DNA of 64,000 nt from Streptomyces sp. P3 (GCA_016893485.2 JAFEKX020000001.1:5287501-5351500); one strand, 5' to 3'; positions 29,695 through 40,289 are shown, numbered from the stretch's first letter. Made by a program: numbers and translations. The notes: generated from the sequence alone by a model not told the origin.

Positions 29695-31905
29695 GCCGGC
29701 GCCTCCGGGCGTCTATGAGCATCTCCTGGACGTTGCGCAGGGGTTGGCCTTCCGCGTCGGTCGCGTGCCGGGTCCACTCGCCGTCCGGGCCCAGGTGCCA
29801 GGACGAGGTGGTGTCCGACATGCCGGTTTCCAGCATCCGGTTGAGCGCGGCGCGGTGGGCCGGGTCGGTGACCCTGACGAGGGCCTCGATCCGACGGTCG
29901 AGGTTGCGGTGCATCATGTCGGCGCTGCCGATCCACACCTCGGGCTCGCCTCCGTTGCCGAAGCCGAAGACGCGGGAGTGTTCGAGGAAGCGGCCGAGGA
30001 TGGACCGTACGCGGATGTTCTCGGACAGGCCGGGGACGCCGGGCCGCACCGCGCAGATGCCGCGCACCCCACGTCGACCTGGACGCCCGCCTGGGACGCG
30101 CGGTAGAGCGAGTCGATGATCGCCTCGTCCACCATCGAGTTGACCTTGATGCGGATGAACGCGGGGCGTCCGGCACGGTGGTGCTGGACCTCCTTGTTGA
30201 TCCGGGCGATCAGGCCGTCGCGCAGGGACTTGGGGGCGACCAGCAGGCGGCGGTAGGTCTCGCGGCGCGAGTAGCCGGAGAGCCGGTTGAAGAGGTCCGA
30301 GAGGTCGGCGCCGACCTGCGGGTCCGCGGTCAGCAGGCCGAGGTCCTCGTAGAGCCGGGCCGTCTTCGGGTGGTAGTTGCCGGTGCCGACGTGGCTGTAG
30401 CGGCGGAGCGTGTCGCCCTCCTGGCGGACCACGAGCGACAGCTTGCAGTGGGTCTTGAGTCCGACCAGGCCGTAGACGACGTGGCAGCCCGCCTCCTCCA
30501 GCTTGCGCGCCCACTTGATGTTGGCGTGCTCGTCGAAGCGGGCCTTGATCTCGACCAGGACGAGGACCTGCTTGCCGGCCTCGGCCGCTTCTATGAGCGC
30601 GTCGACGATCGGGAGTCGCCCGAGGTGCGGTACAGGGTCTGCTTGATCGCGAGGACGTCGTCGTCGTTGGCCGCCTGCTCCAGGAACCGCTGGACGGAGG
30701 TGGAGAACGAGTCGTACGGGTGGTGCAGCAGCACGTCCCGGTTGCGCAGGGCGGCGAAGACGTCGGGTGCGGAGGCCGACTCGACCTCGGCGAGGTCGCG
30801 GTGGGTGCCCGCGATGAACTTCTGGTACTTCAGCTCGGGCCGGTCCAGCGAGCCGATGCGGAACAGGCCGGTCAGGTCGAGGGGACCCGGCAGCGGGTAC
30901 ACCTCGGCCTCGCTGATCTTCAGCTCGCGCACCAGCAGGTCGAGCACCTCGCGGTCGATGGACTCCTCGACCTCCAGGCGCACCGGCGGCCCGAAGCGGC
31001 GCCGCATGAGCTCCTTCTCCAGGGCTTGGAGCAGGTTCTCCGCGTCGTCCTCCTCGACCTCGAGGTCCTCGTTGCGGGTCAGCCGGAACGCGTGGTGCTC
31101 CAGGATCTCCATGCCCGGGAAGAGTTCCTCCAGATGGGCGGCGATCACGTCCTCCAGCGGGACGTACCGGCCCGGGGAGGACTCAGGAAGCGGGAGAGCA
31201 GCGGCGGCACCTTGACGCGTGCGAAGTGCCGGTGTCCGGTGACCGGGTTCCGTACGACGACCGCGAGGTTCAGCGAGAGACCCGAGATGTACGGGAAGGG
31301 GTGCGCGGGGTCGACGGCCAGCGGGGTCAGCACGGGGAAGATCTGGTGCCGGAACAGGGTGAAGAGGCGGGCCTGCTCCTTCTCGGTCAGCTCGTTCCAG
31401 CGGACCAGGTGGATGCCCTCCTCCGCGAGCGCGGGGGCGATGTCCTCGTGGTAGCAGGCGGCGTGCCGGGCCATCAGCTCGCGCGAGCGGGCCCAGATCA
31501 TCTCCAGCACCTCGCGCGGCTGCAGGCCGGACGCGGAGCGGGTGGCGACACCGGTGGCGATACGGCGCTTCAGGCCCGCCACCCGGACCATGAAGAACTC
31601 GTCGAGGTTGCTGGCGAAGATGGCGAGGAAGTTCGCCCGTTCGAGCAGCGGGGTGTTCGGGTCCTCGGCGAGCTCCAGGACCCGTTCGTTGAACGCGAGC
31701 CAGCTGCGCTCCCGGTCCAGGAAGCGGCCCTGCGGCAGCTGGGGCCCGTCGTACGGCGACTCCTCGTACTCGTCGAGGTCGGCGTCGATGTCGGGTTCCA
31801 GATCGGAGACCGCCGCCGACACGGTGTGCGGGCGGTGCGCGGCTATGGAGCCCACGGAGGCTGCGCGTGCTGGACCTGTGCCTGGGCGTTGGGCTGGCTG
31901 CTCAT
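29675..31905 (-). CDS. ppk: Polyphosphate kinase PPK1
   Basis: About 743 residues, typical for actinobacterial PPK1. It polymerises the ATP gamma-phosphate into polyphosphate. Seen in order: N domain (RFLDRERSWLAFNERVLELA), head domain, and two C domains with the phosphorylated His in RRYSHVGTGNYHPKTA and a second His in SADMMHRNLDRR. ATG at 31905 opens a disordered Gln-rich start. Bases are lost near 31850, 31185, 30607 and 30065. The downstream CHAD and Nudix genes form an operon with it. Confidence 0.94.
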
Positions 31906-32168
31906 GTGCCCATTGTTCCGCGCCACCGGTGATACAGGCGCGTCGGACAGCGCCGGAAGGAGCGGGACGACGGCCCCGTTGCTCCCGTGCGCCTCGGGAG
32001 GCGGCGAAGGCTCTGGCACGGCGGGCTGCATTGGCCGAGCCTCGCAAGCCCGTCTGAACCATTGGTTACGGGGACATGGCGTGCGGGATATCGGGGGCGG
32101 CTCCCGGACGTCTACGGCACGGAAACGAACGTAACGGATACCTGGGAGCCGCGGTGAGGGGGATCCGG

Positions 32169-33049
32169 TCAGGCCGTGCGGCGGCGCAGCAGGGTGAAGG
32201 CGACGCCGAGGGCGAGGGCGGTGAGGGCCAGGGCGATGCCGGTCTCCACGAGCTGGAGGGGCCAGAAGTGGGAGGCGGGATGGTACTGGACGGAGTACTC
32301 GGTGAGGGCGCCCTGGTCGCCGACGAGGACGTTGCGCGGGGCGTGGTAGCCGGTGTGCAGGGGGCTGGTCCGGGTCACCCAGGGCCACAGGTGCGGGCGG
32401 GCGTGGGTGAGGGTGGTGCGGGCGAGACCCATGGCGGCGATGGAGAGGCCGATCGCGGACGGCGCGCGGCGCACGAGCAGGCCCGCGAGGGTGCCCACGG
32501 CGAGACCGAGCAGCGGGTAGACGATCGCGAGGGTGCCGTTGGCGGTGAAGGTCTCGTCGTCCCACCAGTGCCAGCTGACCGGTACCCGGTGGGCGTCGTA
32601 CAGCAGCCGGTGCAGCAGGACCATCAGCGTGCTGCCCGCGACGACCAGCGCGGCCGGTACGGCGAGGGTGGTGGCCAGCCAGCGGGTGGGGAGACGCCCT
32701 GGGTCCAGGCGAGGCGGGTGGTGCCGCGCTCCAGTTCCCGGGCGAGGACGGCGCCCGCGAAGATCGCGGCGAGGTACGGGGCCCAGCCGATCGCGAACTC
32801 GGCGACGACGCGGGCCGCGTGGTAGAGGCTGACCGCGGCGCTCCAGTCGCAGCCGTGCGCGGTGCACTTGCGCCGCCAGTCGGCCTGCGCGGCGCTCCCG
32901 CCGGGGCCGTAGGCCCACAGCAGCAGCCCCGAGACGACGGCGACGTACACGCCCCACACGATCAGGGCGCCCCGCTGCAGCCGCAGCACGGCACGCCACG
33001 CGCGGGCCGGTCTCGGGCGGACCGCCGGGTCCGCGGCGAGCGCGGTCAT
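32169..33049 (-). CDS. ABC-2-like membrane permease
   Basis: About 293 residues, six predicted helices. The start MTALAADPAVRPRP is nearly the same as those of the two upstream permeases, and shared segments (ARELERGTTRLAWTQ, RPHLWPW, HFWPLQL) show the three are paralogs. It overlaps the next upstream gene by 4 nt (ATGA). One base is lost near 32690. Together the trio probably forms the membrane part of an exporter under the YtrA regulator; the substrate is unknown. Confidence 0.82.
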
Positions 33050-33804
33050 ACGGCGGCTCCCTTGATGTTCGTACGCCGGCCGAGCAGCGCGTACGCGGCG
33101 GCGAGGGCGAGTGCGGTCAGGGCGAGGAGCACGGCCGTCGACGTGAGCTGGACCGGCCAGAAGTGGCGGGTGGGCCAGATGTCGTCCCACGTGCGGCCGA
33201 AGAAGTACCGGGCCGCGTAGGTCACCCCGGCCGCCACCGCGAGCGCGGGCAGCGCGCGGCGGAGGGCGACTCCGGCGAGGGTGCCGGCGGCGAGGGCGAA
33301 GACGACCAGGGCGACGGAGAGCGGGCCGGCCGGGACGAGGACGCGGTCCCAGGACCAGTTGGTGACCAGGACGTCCTGGCCGGAGGTCCAGACCCAGGCG
33401 AAGAGGAGCCCCAGCAGGGTGGTGCAGGCGACGAGGGGCAGGGCCGCCGCGGTGAGCTTGGCGGTCAGCCAGCGGGCCGGGGTGACGGACTGGGTCCAGG
33501 CCAACCGGGCGGTGCCGTCCTCCAGTTCGCGGCCGATGAGCGCGGCGCCCGCCCATGCGGCGACGGCTATGGAGACGTAACTGAGCACCTCGCCAAGGAA
33601 GTTCATGACGTTGTTGACGTCGGTGAGGACGAAGTACGAGGCGGAGTGGTCCTCCCGCGCGGCGGGTGCCCGGAACAGGTGCACCCACAACAGGCCGCCC
33701 GCAGCCAGCAGTTGGAACACACCCCACACGATCAGCGCCGGCCGGTGCAGCCGCAGGGCGGCGCTGCGCGGGCGGGCGGTGGGGCTCAGGGGCAGGGCGG
33801 TCAT
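33046..33804 (-). CDS. ABC-2-like membrane permease
   Basis: 252 residues, intact, six helices. It shares GRELEDGTARLAWTQSVTPARW and RHFWPVQL with its neighbours, and starts with ATG 4 nt inside the upstream gene. It is a paralog in the same transporter operon. It lacks the extra extracytoplasmic Cys pair seen in the first permease (33801-34832). Confidence 0.85.
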   Translation of the reverse strand: MTALPLSPTARPRSAALRLHRPALIVWGVFQLLAAGGLLWVHLFRAPAAREDHSASYFVLTDVNNVMNFLGEVLSYVSIAVAAWAGAALIGRELEDGTARLAWTQSVTPARWLTAKLTAAALPLVACTTLLGLLFAWVWTSGQDVLVTNWSWDRVLVPAGPLSVALVVFALAAGTLAGVALRRALPALAVAAGVTYAARYFFGRTWDDIWPTRHFWPVQLTSTAVLLALTALALAAAYALLGRRTNIKGAAV

Positions 33805-34832
33805 ACGGCGGCCGCCTTGCGTGCAGGCGCCGTCGGGCCGGTCCGGCGCCGGAGGAGGCGGAACGCGGCCACGGTCAGGGCGGCGGTGACCGCGAGGATG
33901 ATCGCGGTGGCCGTCAACTGGAGGGGCCAGTAGTGGGATTGGGGGTGGTACTCGTTGTAGTAGCTGACGGCGTCGAGCTTGGCGTAGACGGCCTTGCAGG
34001 GCGTGTAGTCGATGGTTCCGCACCGCGGGTCGGCGATGTGCGCGCCGGTGGAGGTGACGAGTCCCTGCTCGATGACGACGCCGGAGCCTGCCGGGCGGTC
34101 GCGGTTGAGGCTGCTGAGCTGGGTGACCGTGGGCCACAGATGGGGCGTGGCGATGGCCATGACGCTCCACAGCAACCCCGTGCCGGCCAGTGAACCCGCC
34201 ATCGAACCGAGGGAGTTGGGCTTGCGCAGGCCGAAGAGGGCGCCGCCTGCCAGACCCGCCAGGGCGATGGCGGCGGTGGCCGGGCCGTTCGCGGCGTAGG
34301 TCCCGACGTCGTACCAGTTCTTGGCGGTGTCGATCCGGCCCTGGCTCGCCGCCCACGCCCAGTGGTGCAGGCCGACCAGCAGGCCGGAGCCGACGGCGAT
34401 CAGGACGGCCGGGACGGCGAGTTTGAAGGCGAGCCAGCGGGCCGGGGAGATCGACTGGGTCCACGCCAGCTGTGCGGTGCCGTTCTCCAGTTCGCGGCTG
34501 GTCAGCGTCGCGCCGGACCACGCGGCGACCAGGAACGGGACGGCGAGGACGGCGATGGTCGTGTAGGTGTACCAGTCCTTGTAACGGCCGATCGCGTTCG
34601 CGTCGTACCTGCACTCGAGGCCCGGCGAGCAGGCGTCGTACTGCTTCCACGCGGCGGCCGACGCGTCGGTCAGCGGGCCGCCCAGCCACAGCAGGAGGCC
34701 GCCGAGGACCAGCACGAGGCCGAGCCAGGCCAGCAGGGCGGGGCGGTGCAGGCGGATCAGCCAGCGGAGCAGGTGCGGGCGCGCGGGACGGCGGGCCGTG
34801 GCCGGGGGCGCGGGGGTGGCGAGCGCGGTCAC
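33801..34832 (-). CDS. ABC-2-like membrane permease
   Basis: 343 residues, intact. First permease after the ATPase. An extracytoplasmic loop has YDACSPGLECRYD with two Cys, and another has DPRCGTIDYTPCK. SRELENGTAQLAWTQSISPARW is the conserved family segment. GTG at 34832 overlaps the ATPase stop by 4 nt. Confidence 0.85.
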   Translation of the reverse strand: MTALATPAPPATARRPARPHLLRWLIRLHRPALLAWLGLVLVLGGLLLWLGGPLTDASAAAWKQYDACSPGLECRYDANAIGRYKDWYTYTTIAVLAVPFLVAAWSGATLTSRELENGTAQLAWTQSISPARWLAFKLAVPAVLIAVGSGLLVGLHHWAWAASQGRIDTAKNWYDVGTYAANGPATAAIALAGLAGGALFGLRKPNSLGSMAGSLAGTGLLWSVMAIATPHLWPTVTQLSSLNRDRPAGSGVVIEQGLVTSTGAHIADPRCGTIDYTPCKAVYAKLDAVSYYNEYHPQSHYWPLQLTATAIILAVTAALTVAAFRLLRRRTGPTAPARKAAAV

Positions 34833-35719
34833 GCGACGGTCTCCTCGGTCTTGACGGGGGCGGCGGGGGCCGCGGGGTTGCGCAGGTAGGCGAGGACCAG
34901 CTCCTCCAGCGAGGGCGGGCCTGTCTGCCAGCCGTCGGGCAGCGGCGCCGCCGGGCGGATCAGCGCGGTGAGCTGGCGGCCGGTGGTGCGGGACTCGACG
35001 ACCGTGTGCGCGCCGAGGTCGACGGCGTCGGCCGGGGCGGAGACCAGGGTGTGGGCGGCCCGCAGGTCGTCGATGTCCCCGGCGAGGCGGACGTGTCCGT
35101 CGCCGATCAGGAGCAGGTGGTCGCAGGAGTTCTCCAGCTCGGCGACCACGTGCGAGGACATCACGATGGTGGTGCCGGACTCGGCGGCCTGCGCCATGAG
35201 GAGGCCCATCATCTCGTGCCGGGCCAGCGGGTCCAGGTCGGCCATCGGCTCGTCCAGGAGCAGCAGTTCGGGCCGTTTGGCCAGCGCGAGGGCGAGTGCG
35301 ACCCGGGTGCGCTGTCCGCCGGAGAGCGAGCGGATTCCGGACTTCGGGTTCAGGTCCCCGTCCGCTACGACCCGTTCGGCGACGGAGGCGTCCCAGCGGT
35401 CGGTGTTGAGGTCGGCGCCCATGCGGAGCGTCTCGGCGACCGTGAGCTGGGTGTAGAGGGGCTTGTCCTGCGCGACGTAGGCGACCCGCTCGCGGGCGGC
35501 GCCCGGGCGTTCGCCGAGGACGGCTATCGAACCCTCGGTGGGGGCCAGCAGTCCGGCGGTCAGCGCGAGGAGCGTGGACTTGCCGGCGCCGTTCGGGCCG
35601 ACGACCGCGCAGACCCGCCCCGCGGGCAGCCGGAAGGCGCAGCCCCGCAGCGCCCACCCTCCCCGCCGGCCGAACCGCTTGCCGAGCGCGGCGGCCTCTA
35701 TCGCGGCGGTGCCTGTCAT
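34829..35719 (-). CDS. ABC transporter ATP-binding protein
   Basis: 296 residues, intact. Walker A GPNGAGKST, signature LSGGQRTRV, Walker B LLLLDEPMADLDP and H-loop MSSHV. It powers the three adjacent permeases. The start overlaps the GntR gene by 4 nt. The arrangement regulator-ATPase-permeases with a YtrA-type regulator resembles the Bacillus ytr operon, which responds to cell-wall-active antibiotics; whether that holds here is not shown. Confidence 0.92.
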   Translation of the reverse strand: MTGTAAIEAAALGKRFGRRGGWALRGCAFRLPAGRVCAVVGPNGAGKSTLLALTAGLLAPTEGSIAVLGERPGAARERVAYVAQDKPLYTQLTVAETLRMGADLNTDRWDASVAERVVADGDLNPKSGIRSLSGGQRTRVALALALAKRPELLLLDEPMADLDPLARHEMMGLLMAQAAESGTTIVMSSHVVAELENSCDHLLLIGDGHVRLAGDIDDLRAAHTLVSAPADAVDLGAHTVVESRTTGRQLTALIRPAAPLPDGWQTGPPSLEELVLAYLRNPAAPAAPVKTEETVA

Positions 35720-36102
35720 GAAGGTTCTCCTTGGAAGTGCTTGTCGAGTACGGCGGTGAAGAGCGCGGCGACGTCGTCGCGCCCCAGTCCGGCGGCCCGG
35801 GCGCGGTCCGCCCAGTCGTCGAGTTCGGTGCGCAGGGGCGAGTCGGCCGGTGTGGTGCCGAGGCCGCGGCGGACGAAGGTGCCCAGACCCCGGCGGGCCT
35901 CGACGAGGCCCTCGCGCTCCAGCTCGCGGTAGGCCTTGAGGACGGTGTTCGGGTTGATGGCGGTGGCCTCGACGACCTCGCGGGCCGTGGGCAGCTTGTC
36001 GCCGGGTTCCAGCATGCCCAGGCGCAGGGCCTGCTTGGTCTGCTGGACGATCTGTACGTAGGTGGCCACGCCGCTGTGCCGGTCGATGCGGTACTCGACC
36101 AC
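35716..36102 (-). CDS. GntR family regulator, YtrA subfamily
   Basis: 128 residues. The winged helix-turn-helix lies at about residues 30-70 (KLPTAREVVEATAINPNTVLKAYRELEREGLVEARRGLGTFV); the short ~40-residue helical C-terminus defines the YtrA type. GTG at 36102. A perfect long palindrome 8-46 nt upstream is its likely operator, giving negative autoregulation of the whole operon, which drops ligand when an inducing stress appears. Confidence 0.9.
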   Translation of the reverse strand: MVEYRIDRHSGVATYVQIVQQTKQALRLGMLEPGDKLPTAREVVEATAINPNTVLKAYRELEREGLVEARRGLGTFVRRGLGTTPADSPLRTELDDWADRARAAGLGRDDVAALFTAVLDKHFQGEPS

Positions 36103-36110
36103 TGGGGTTC

Positions 36111-36148
36111 CACCACCCTTTCACTAATTGAGTAGTGAAAGGGTGGTG
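36111..36148. promoter_or_regulatory. Long perfect palindrome, probable YtrA operator
   Basis: CACCACCCTTTCACTA (36111-36126), a 6-nt ATTGAG spacer, and TAGTGAAAGGGTGGTG (36133-36148) are perfect 16-nt inverted arms. They sit next to the GntR start codon and include its GGGTGG ribosome-binding region, so the mRNA could also fold over the start. Confidence 0.88.
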
Positions 36149-36270
36149 CAGGGGCCTGAGAAAGTCAAGACGAGAGAGTGCGATACACGCCGACACGGGC
36201 CGGCAGGGATCCACGGAGATTCATGCGCCGGTCCGTGAACCGATCGGCGGGGCTCGTCCGATGAGGAGAT

Positions 36271-36822
36271 GTGAGCGATACGGGAAGCGACGGGGAGCTG
36301 CTGCGGGCCATCGCGGCGGACGGCGACCGGCGCGCGTTCGAAGAGCTGTACCGGCGGTACGCGCCATGGCTGACCGCCAGGCTGCGCGGCCGGTGCGCCG
36401 ACGCCGGGATGGTCGACGACGTCGTACAGGAGACGTTTCTCGCGGTGTGGCGGGGCAGTGCCCGCTACCGGGAGGACGGGTCCTCCGAAGACGCTGCCGG
36501 GTGGCTGTGGCGGATCGGGTCGCGGCGGCTGATCGATCTCCTGCGCGGTGACGGGGCGCGCGGGCGGCTGCGGCAGGCGCTGACGCGGCTGCGGCACCGG
36601 GACGAGGCCTCGGCGGAGGAACGCGTGCTCGCGGGGGTTGAGCACGGGGACCTCGCCGGGGCACTGGTCCGACTCTCGCCGGAGCTGCGGGCGGTCCTCC
36701 AGGCCACCGTGATCGACGGGCTGACCACGCGGGAGGCCGCCGTGCTGCTGGGCATCCCGGCCGGCACGGTCAAGACGCGGGCCATGCGGGCCCGTAAGCA
36801 ACTGCGGGAGGAGCTGGCATGA
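36271..36822 (+). CDS. ECF-family RNA polymerase sigma factor
   Basis: 183 residues. Region 2 includes DDVVQETFLAVWRGSARY; region 4 includes LSPELRAVLQATVIDGLTTREAAVLLGIPAGTVKTRAMRARK, given here as two parts of a classic helix-turn-helix. GTG at 36271 follows GGAG. Its stop overlaps the anti-sigma start by 4 nt (36819-36822), so the pair is translationally coupled. It probably directs the ABC transporter genes downstream. Confidence 0.93.
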   Translation: MSDTGSDGELLRAIAADGDRRAFEELYRRYAPWLTARLRGRCADAGMVDDVVQETFLAVWRGSARYREDGSSEDAAGWLWRIGSRRLIDLLRGDGARGRLRQALTRLRHRDEASAEERVLAGVEHGDLAGALVRLSPELRAVLQATVIDGLTTREAAVLLGIPAGTVKTRAMRARKQLREELA

Positions 36823-37655
36823 CCTGGCATGTGGCCGAAGACGACGTACGCGCTTATGCGCGGGGCGAGTTGGCCCCGCCCATGCTCTGGTCCGCCGACA
36901 CCCACCTCGCCCAGTGCGCGGACTGCCGGGCCCTGCTGGCGTCGGTCAGCGACCCGGTGGCGCTCGACGCGGGCTGGGAACGCCTGGACGCCGAACTCGA
37001 CGCCCCCAAAAGGGGGTTGCTTGAATCCCTGCTGGTCAGGGTCGGTGTGGCCGACCACACGGCACGGCTGCTGTCGGCGACCCCGGTGCTGCGCCGCTCG
37101 TGGCTCGGCGCGGTCGTCGCGCTGCTCGTGATGACGGTGCTCGTCACCAACGCGCAGCAGGCCTCGGTCTCGCCCACCCTCTTCCTGGTCCTCGCCCCGC
37201 TCCTCCCGCTCGGCGGAGTGGCCCTCTCCTACGGCCCGAGGTTCGACCCCACCTACGAGATGGCCGTCGTCGCCCCGCTGCACGGCTTCCGGCTCCTCAT
37301 GATCCGCACGGTCGCCGTCCTCGTCGCCTGCCTCGGCCTCAACGGCCTCGCGACCCTGGCCCTGCCGGAGTACGGCCTGCGCGCCCTGGGCTGGCTGCTG
37401 CCCGCGCTCGCCCTCACCACCACCGGCCTCGCCCTCATCCCGCGCCTCGGCCCGGTCCTCGCACCGTCCCTGGTGGGCGGCGGCTGGGCGCTGTCCCTGC
37501 TCGCCGCCTACGAGATCCACGGCGGCACGCTCGCACCCTTCACCCCGGCGGGCCAGGGGGTGGCCGCGATGGTGGCCGCGCTCGCCGCCGGACTCCTCTA
37601 CCTGCTGCGGGACCGCTTCGACGCACGGCCGGGGGCGTTCCCGGGCGTGGCGTGA
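36819..37655 (+). CDS. Zinc anti-sigma factor with polytopic membrane domain
   Basis: 278 residues, intact. The N-terminal zinc anti-sigma motif is H29-x3-C33-x2-C36 (DTHLAQCADC). The C-terminal two thirds hold about six membrane helices, more than the single helix usual in this class. It should sequester the coupled sigma factor at the membrane and release it on a signal. The 147-nt gap to the next gene suggests a separate promoter or leader. Confidence 0.9.
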   Translation: MTWHVAEDDVRAYARGELAPPMLWSADTHLAQCADCRALLASVSDPVALDAGWERLDAELDAPKRGLLESLLVRVGVADHTARLLSATPVLRRSWLGAVVALLVMTVLVTNAQQASVSPTLFLVLAPLLPLGGVALSYGPRFDPTYEMAVVAPLHGFRLLMIRTVAVLVACLGLNGLATLALPEYGLRALGWLLPALALTTTGLALIPRLGPVLAPSLVGGGWALSLLAAYEIHGGTLAPFTPAGQGVAAMVAALAAGLLYLLRDRFDARPGAFPGVA

Positions 37656-37802
37656 CCCCGGCTCCCCTCCACCAGGCGGACGGCACGACCTACGCCCCCG
37701 CCCTCTCAACTCACCGTGCGCGACAGGCCACTTCGGCCTGCCCGCGCGAACGCACCACCTGTGAACTCTGACGTCTCCGAACCTCTGACTGGAGTGCCGT
37801 AC

Positions 37803-38664
37803 ATGACCACCACCGTCTCCGCGGCCGGGCTCACCGCCTGCGCTACGGCTCGACGCAGGCCCTCGACGACGTGTCGCTGCGCCTGGGCGAAGGCGTCACC
37901 GGCCTGCTCGGCCCCAACGGGGCAGGCAAGACCACCCTGTTGAGGGTGCTGGCCACCGCCGCGCCCGCCGACTCGGGCAGCTTCACCGTGCTCGGCCACG
38001 ACCCGGGCACGACCGCCGGACGCCAGGAGGTGCGGCGCGTACTCGGCTACCTCCCGCAGACACCCGGTTTCCACCCGGACTTCACCGCCTTCGAGTTCGT
38101 CGACTACGTCGCGATCCTCAAGGAGCTGACCGACCGCGCCGGACGCCACCAGGAGGTACGGCGCGTGCTCGAGGAGGTCGACCTGTCGGACGTGCGCGGC
38201 AAGCGCATCAAGAAGCTGTCGGGCGGTATGCGGCAGCGGGTGGCGCTCGCGGCGGCGCTCGTCGGCGACCCGGGCTTCCTGGTCCTGGACGAGCCGACGG
38301 TCGGACTCGACCCCGAACAGCGCATGCGGTTCCGGGAGTTGATCGCCAGGGCGGGCGAGGGCCGCACGGTGCTGCTCTCCACCCACCAGACCGAGGACGT
38401 CGCGATGCTCTGCAACCGCGTCGTCGTCATGGCCGCCGGCATCATCCGCTTCGACGGCACCCCGGCCGAACTCACCGCACGGGCCGCGGGCCGGGTGTGG
38501 AGCAGCGCGGAACGCGACCCCGGCGCGATGGCGGGCTGGCGCACCGGACTCGGCGTCTTCCGCAACGTGGGCGACCCGCCCCCGGCGCGGAACTCGTCGA
38601 ACCCACCCTGGAGGACGGCTACTTGATCACGCTCGACGGCATGGTCGCGAAGGTGACGGCATGA
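37803..38664 (+). CDS. ABC transporter ATP-binding protein
   Basis: About 287 residues. Walker A GPNGAGKTT, signature LSGGMRQRV, Walker B FLVLDEPTVGLDP and H-loop STHQTED. Its C-terminal extension after the ATPase domain is short. The stop overlaps the permease start (ATGA at 38661-38664). Frameshifts lie near 37840 and 38580. It is likely under the ECF sigma factor upstream. Confidence 0.9.
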
Positions 38665-40186
38665 GCGCGGTACTGGACAAGGCACCCCTCACCGCACACA
38701 CCGAGGGCCAACGGCAGTCCTGGGCGGCCGTGTTGCAGCTGGCCCGCTTCGAGGCACGCAAACTCCTGCTGCGCGTACCGGTGTTGGGCATGTTCGTGCT
38801 CTACGTCGCCTGGATCGTGTGGCGCATGCCGAGCACCGGCAACGGCTTCCCGGCGCTCCAGGACGTCGACCGCGCGACCCAGACCGGGCCGATGCTGCCC
38901 GCCCTGGCCGTCCTGCTCTGCGCGAACCAGGCCGTCCTGCGCTCCCGGCGCCAGGACACCGACCGGCACTTCGGCGTCCTGGTCCTGGAACCCTGGCGCC
39001 GTACGGTCGCCCACGTGCTGTCCGTCCTACCGGCCGCCGCGCTCACCGCGCTGCTCGTGGCGGCGCAGTTCACCTGGGCGGTGCTCGAACCCGGCTCCGT
39101 CGGCCACGGCTCGGTCAACGAGCTGCTCGTCGGCCCGCTCACGGTCCTGCTGGCCGGCGCGGTCGGTGTGCTGCTGGCCCGCGTGGTGCGCTCACCGTTC
39201 GCGGCGCCGATGCTTCTGGTGCTGGCCCTCTTCTCCACCCTGTTCCTCGGTGCGGTGGCGACCGGCGGCGACAGCAGCGCGACACGCTGGCTGGTCCCGG
39301 TGGTCGGCGGTTCGAGCAGCACGTCCCTCCCGTCCGACCTCCTGGGCCGCCCTGCGGCATGGCACGCGCTGTACCTGCTGGGCCTGGCGCTGACCGCGGC
39401 CCTCGCCGCCGTCCTGGTCAACGGCGGCCGTACGAAGACGGTGGCGGCGCTGCTGGTGGTGGCGATCGGCCTCGGCACCTGGGGTGCCGTGGGCCAGGCG
39501 GGCAAGGTCCCGAAGGCGACGATCACCGCCCGCGAGGTGGCCACCGTCACCCCGGAGAAGGTCCAGTCCTGCGAACGGCACGGCCGCGCGACGTACTGCG
39601 CGTACCCGGAGTGGATGCCCCGCGCCACGACCTGGGCCAACGTGACGGACCACGTCCAGTCCCTCGCCGGCGGCACCGCGTCCCAGGAACACCTGCTGGT
39701 ACGCCAGCGCGTCGACGCCCGCTACGGCGTGGACGGCGACGGCGCGATCCAGGCGTCCCCGTCCCGTACCAGGTCACGGTCGGCACGGGCTGGGGCGGCC
39801 CCCGCGTACCGGAGTTCGCCGCGGCCGTCTCCGCCGTACTTGTCCTCCGCACCGAGAAGGCGTCCGAGCAGCTGTGCGACGGCCGTATGGTCACCATCAT
39901 GTGGCTCGCCCTCAGCTGGCAGTCCAACCCCCTCGCGGAGCTGAGCAAGGTCCGCCTCGACGACAGCATCACCGGCTCGGCCCTGGTCCTCTCCCCGACC
40001 GACCCGATGTCCATGACCGCCGAACAGACCACGGTCGTAAGGGAGTTGTTCAAGGCAGGCAGCACGTCGGTCGCCCCGAAGGTAAAGGCCCACTGGTCCG
40101 AGCTGACGGCCCCGAAGGTCACGACGGCCCGGGTGGCGGAGCTCCTGGGGGTCAAGGCGCCGACGGGGGCGGACAAGTGCAGCTGA
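38661..40186 (+). CDS. ABC transporter permease with large extracytoplasmic domain
   Basis: About 508 residues. Six helices fill the first ~290 residues (first helix VLGMFVLYVAWIVW). A hydrophilic C-terminal part of about 210 residues follows the last helix (GQAGKVPKATITA) and contains two Cys near the start (SCERHGRATYC) and one at the end. One base is lost near 39757. Function and substrate are unknown. Confidence 0.85.
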
Positions 40187-40289
40187 GGGAAGGGGCGTTG
40201 GGGCGGGGGCCCGCGGGGACGCCGAGTCGAGGAGCGGCAGGGGTGTCGAGCTGGGGAGCGGAGGGACGCCGGGCCGACGGACGGCAGCG

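Noticed and set aside
29675..31905. ppk as a pseudogene because of four frame breaks
   Set aside because: All catalytic segments are present in order and breaks are single-base losses in C/G runs, as in the rRNA; sequence error is the simpler explanation.
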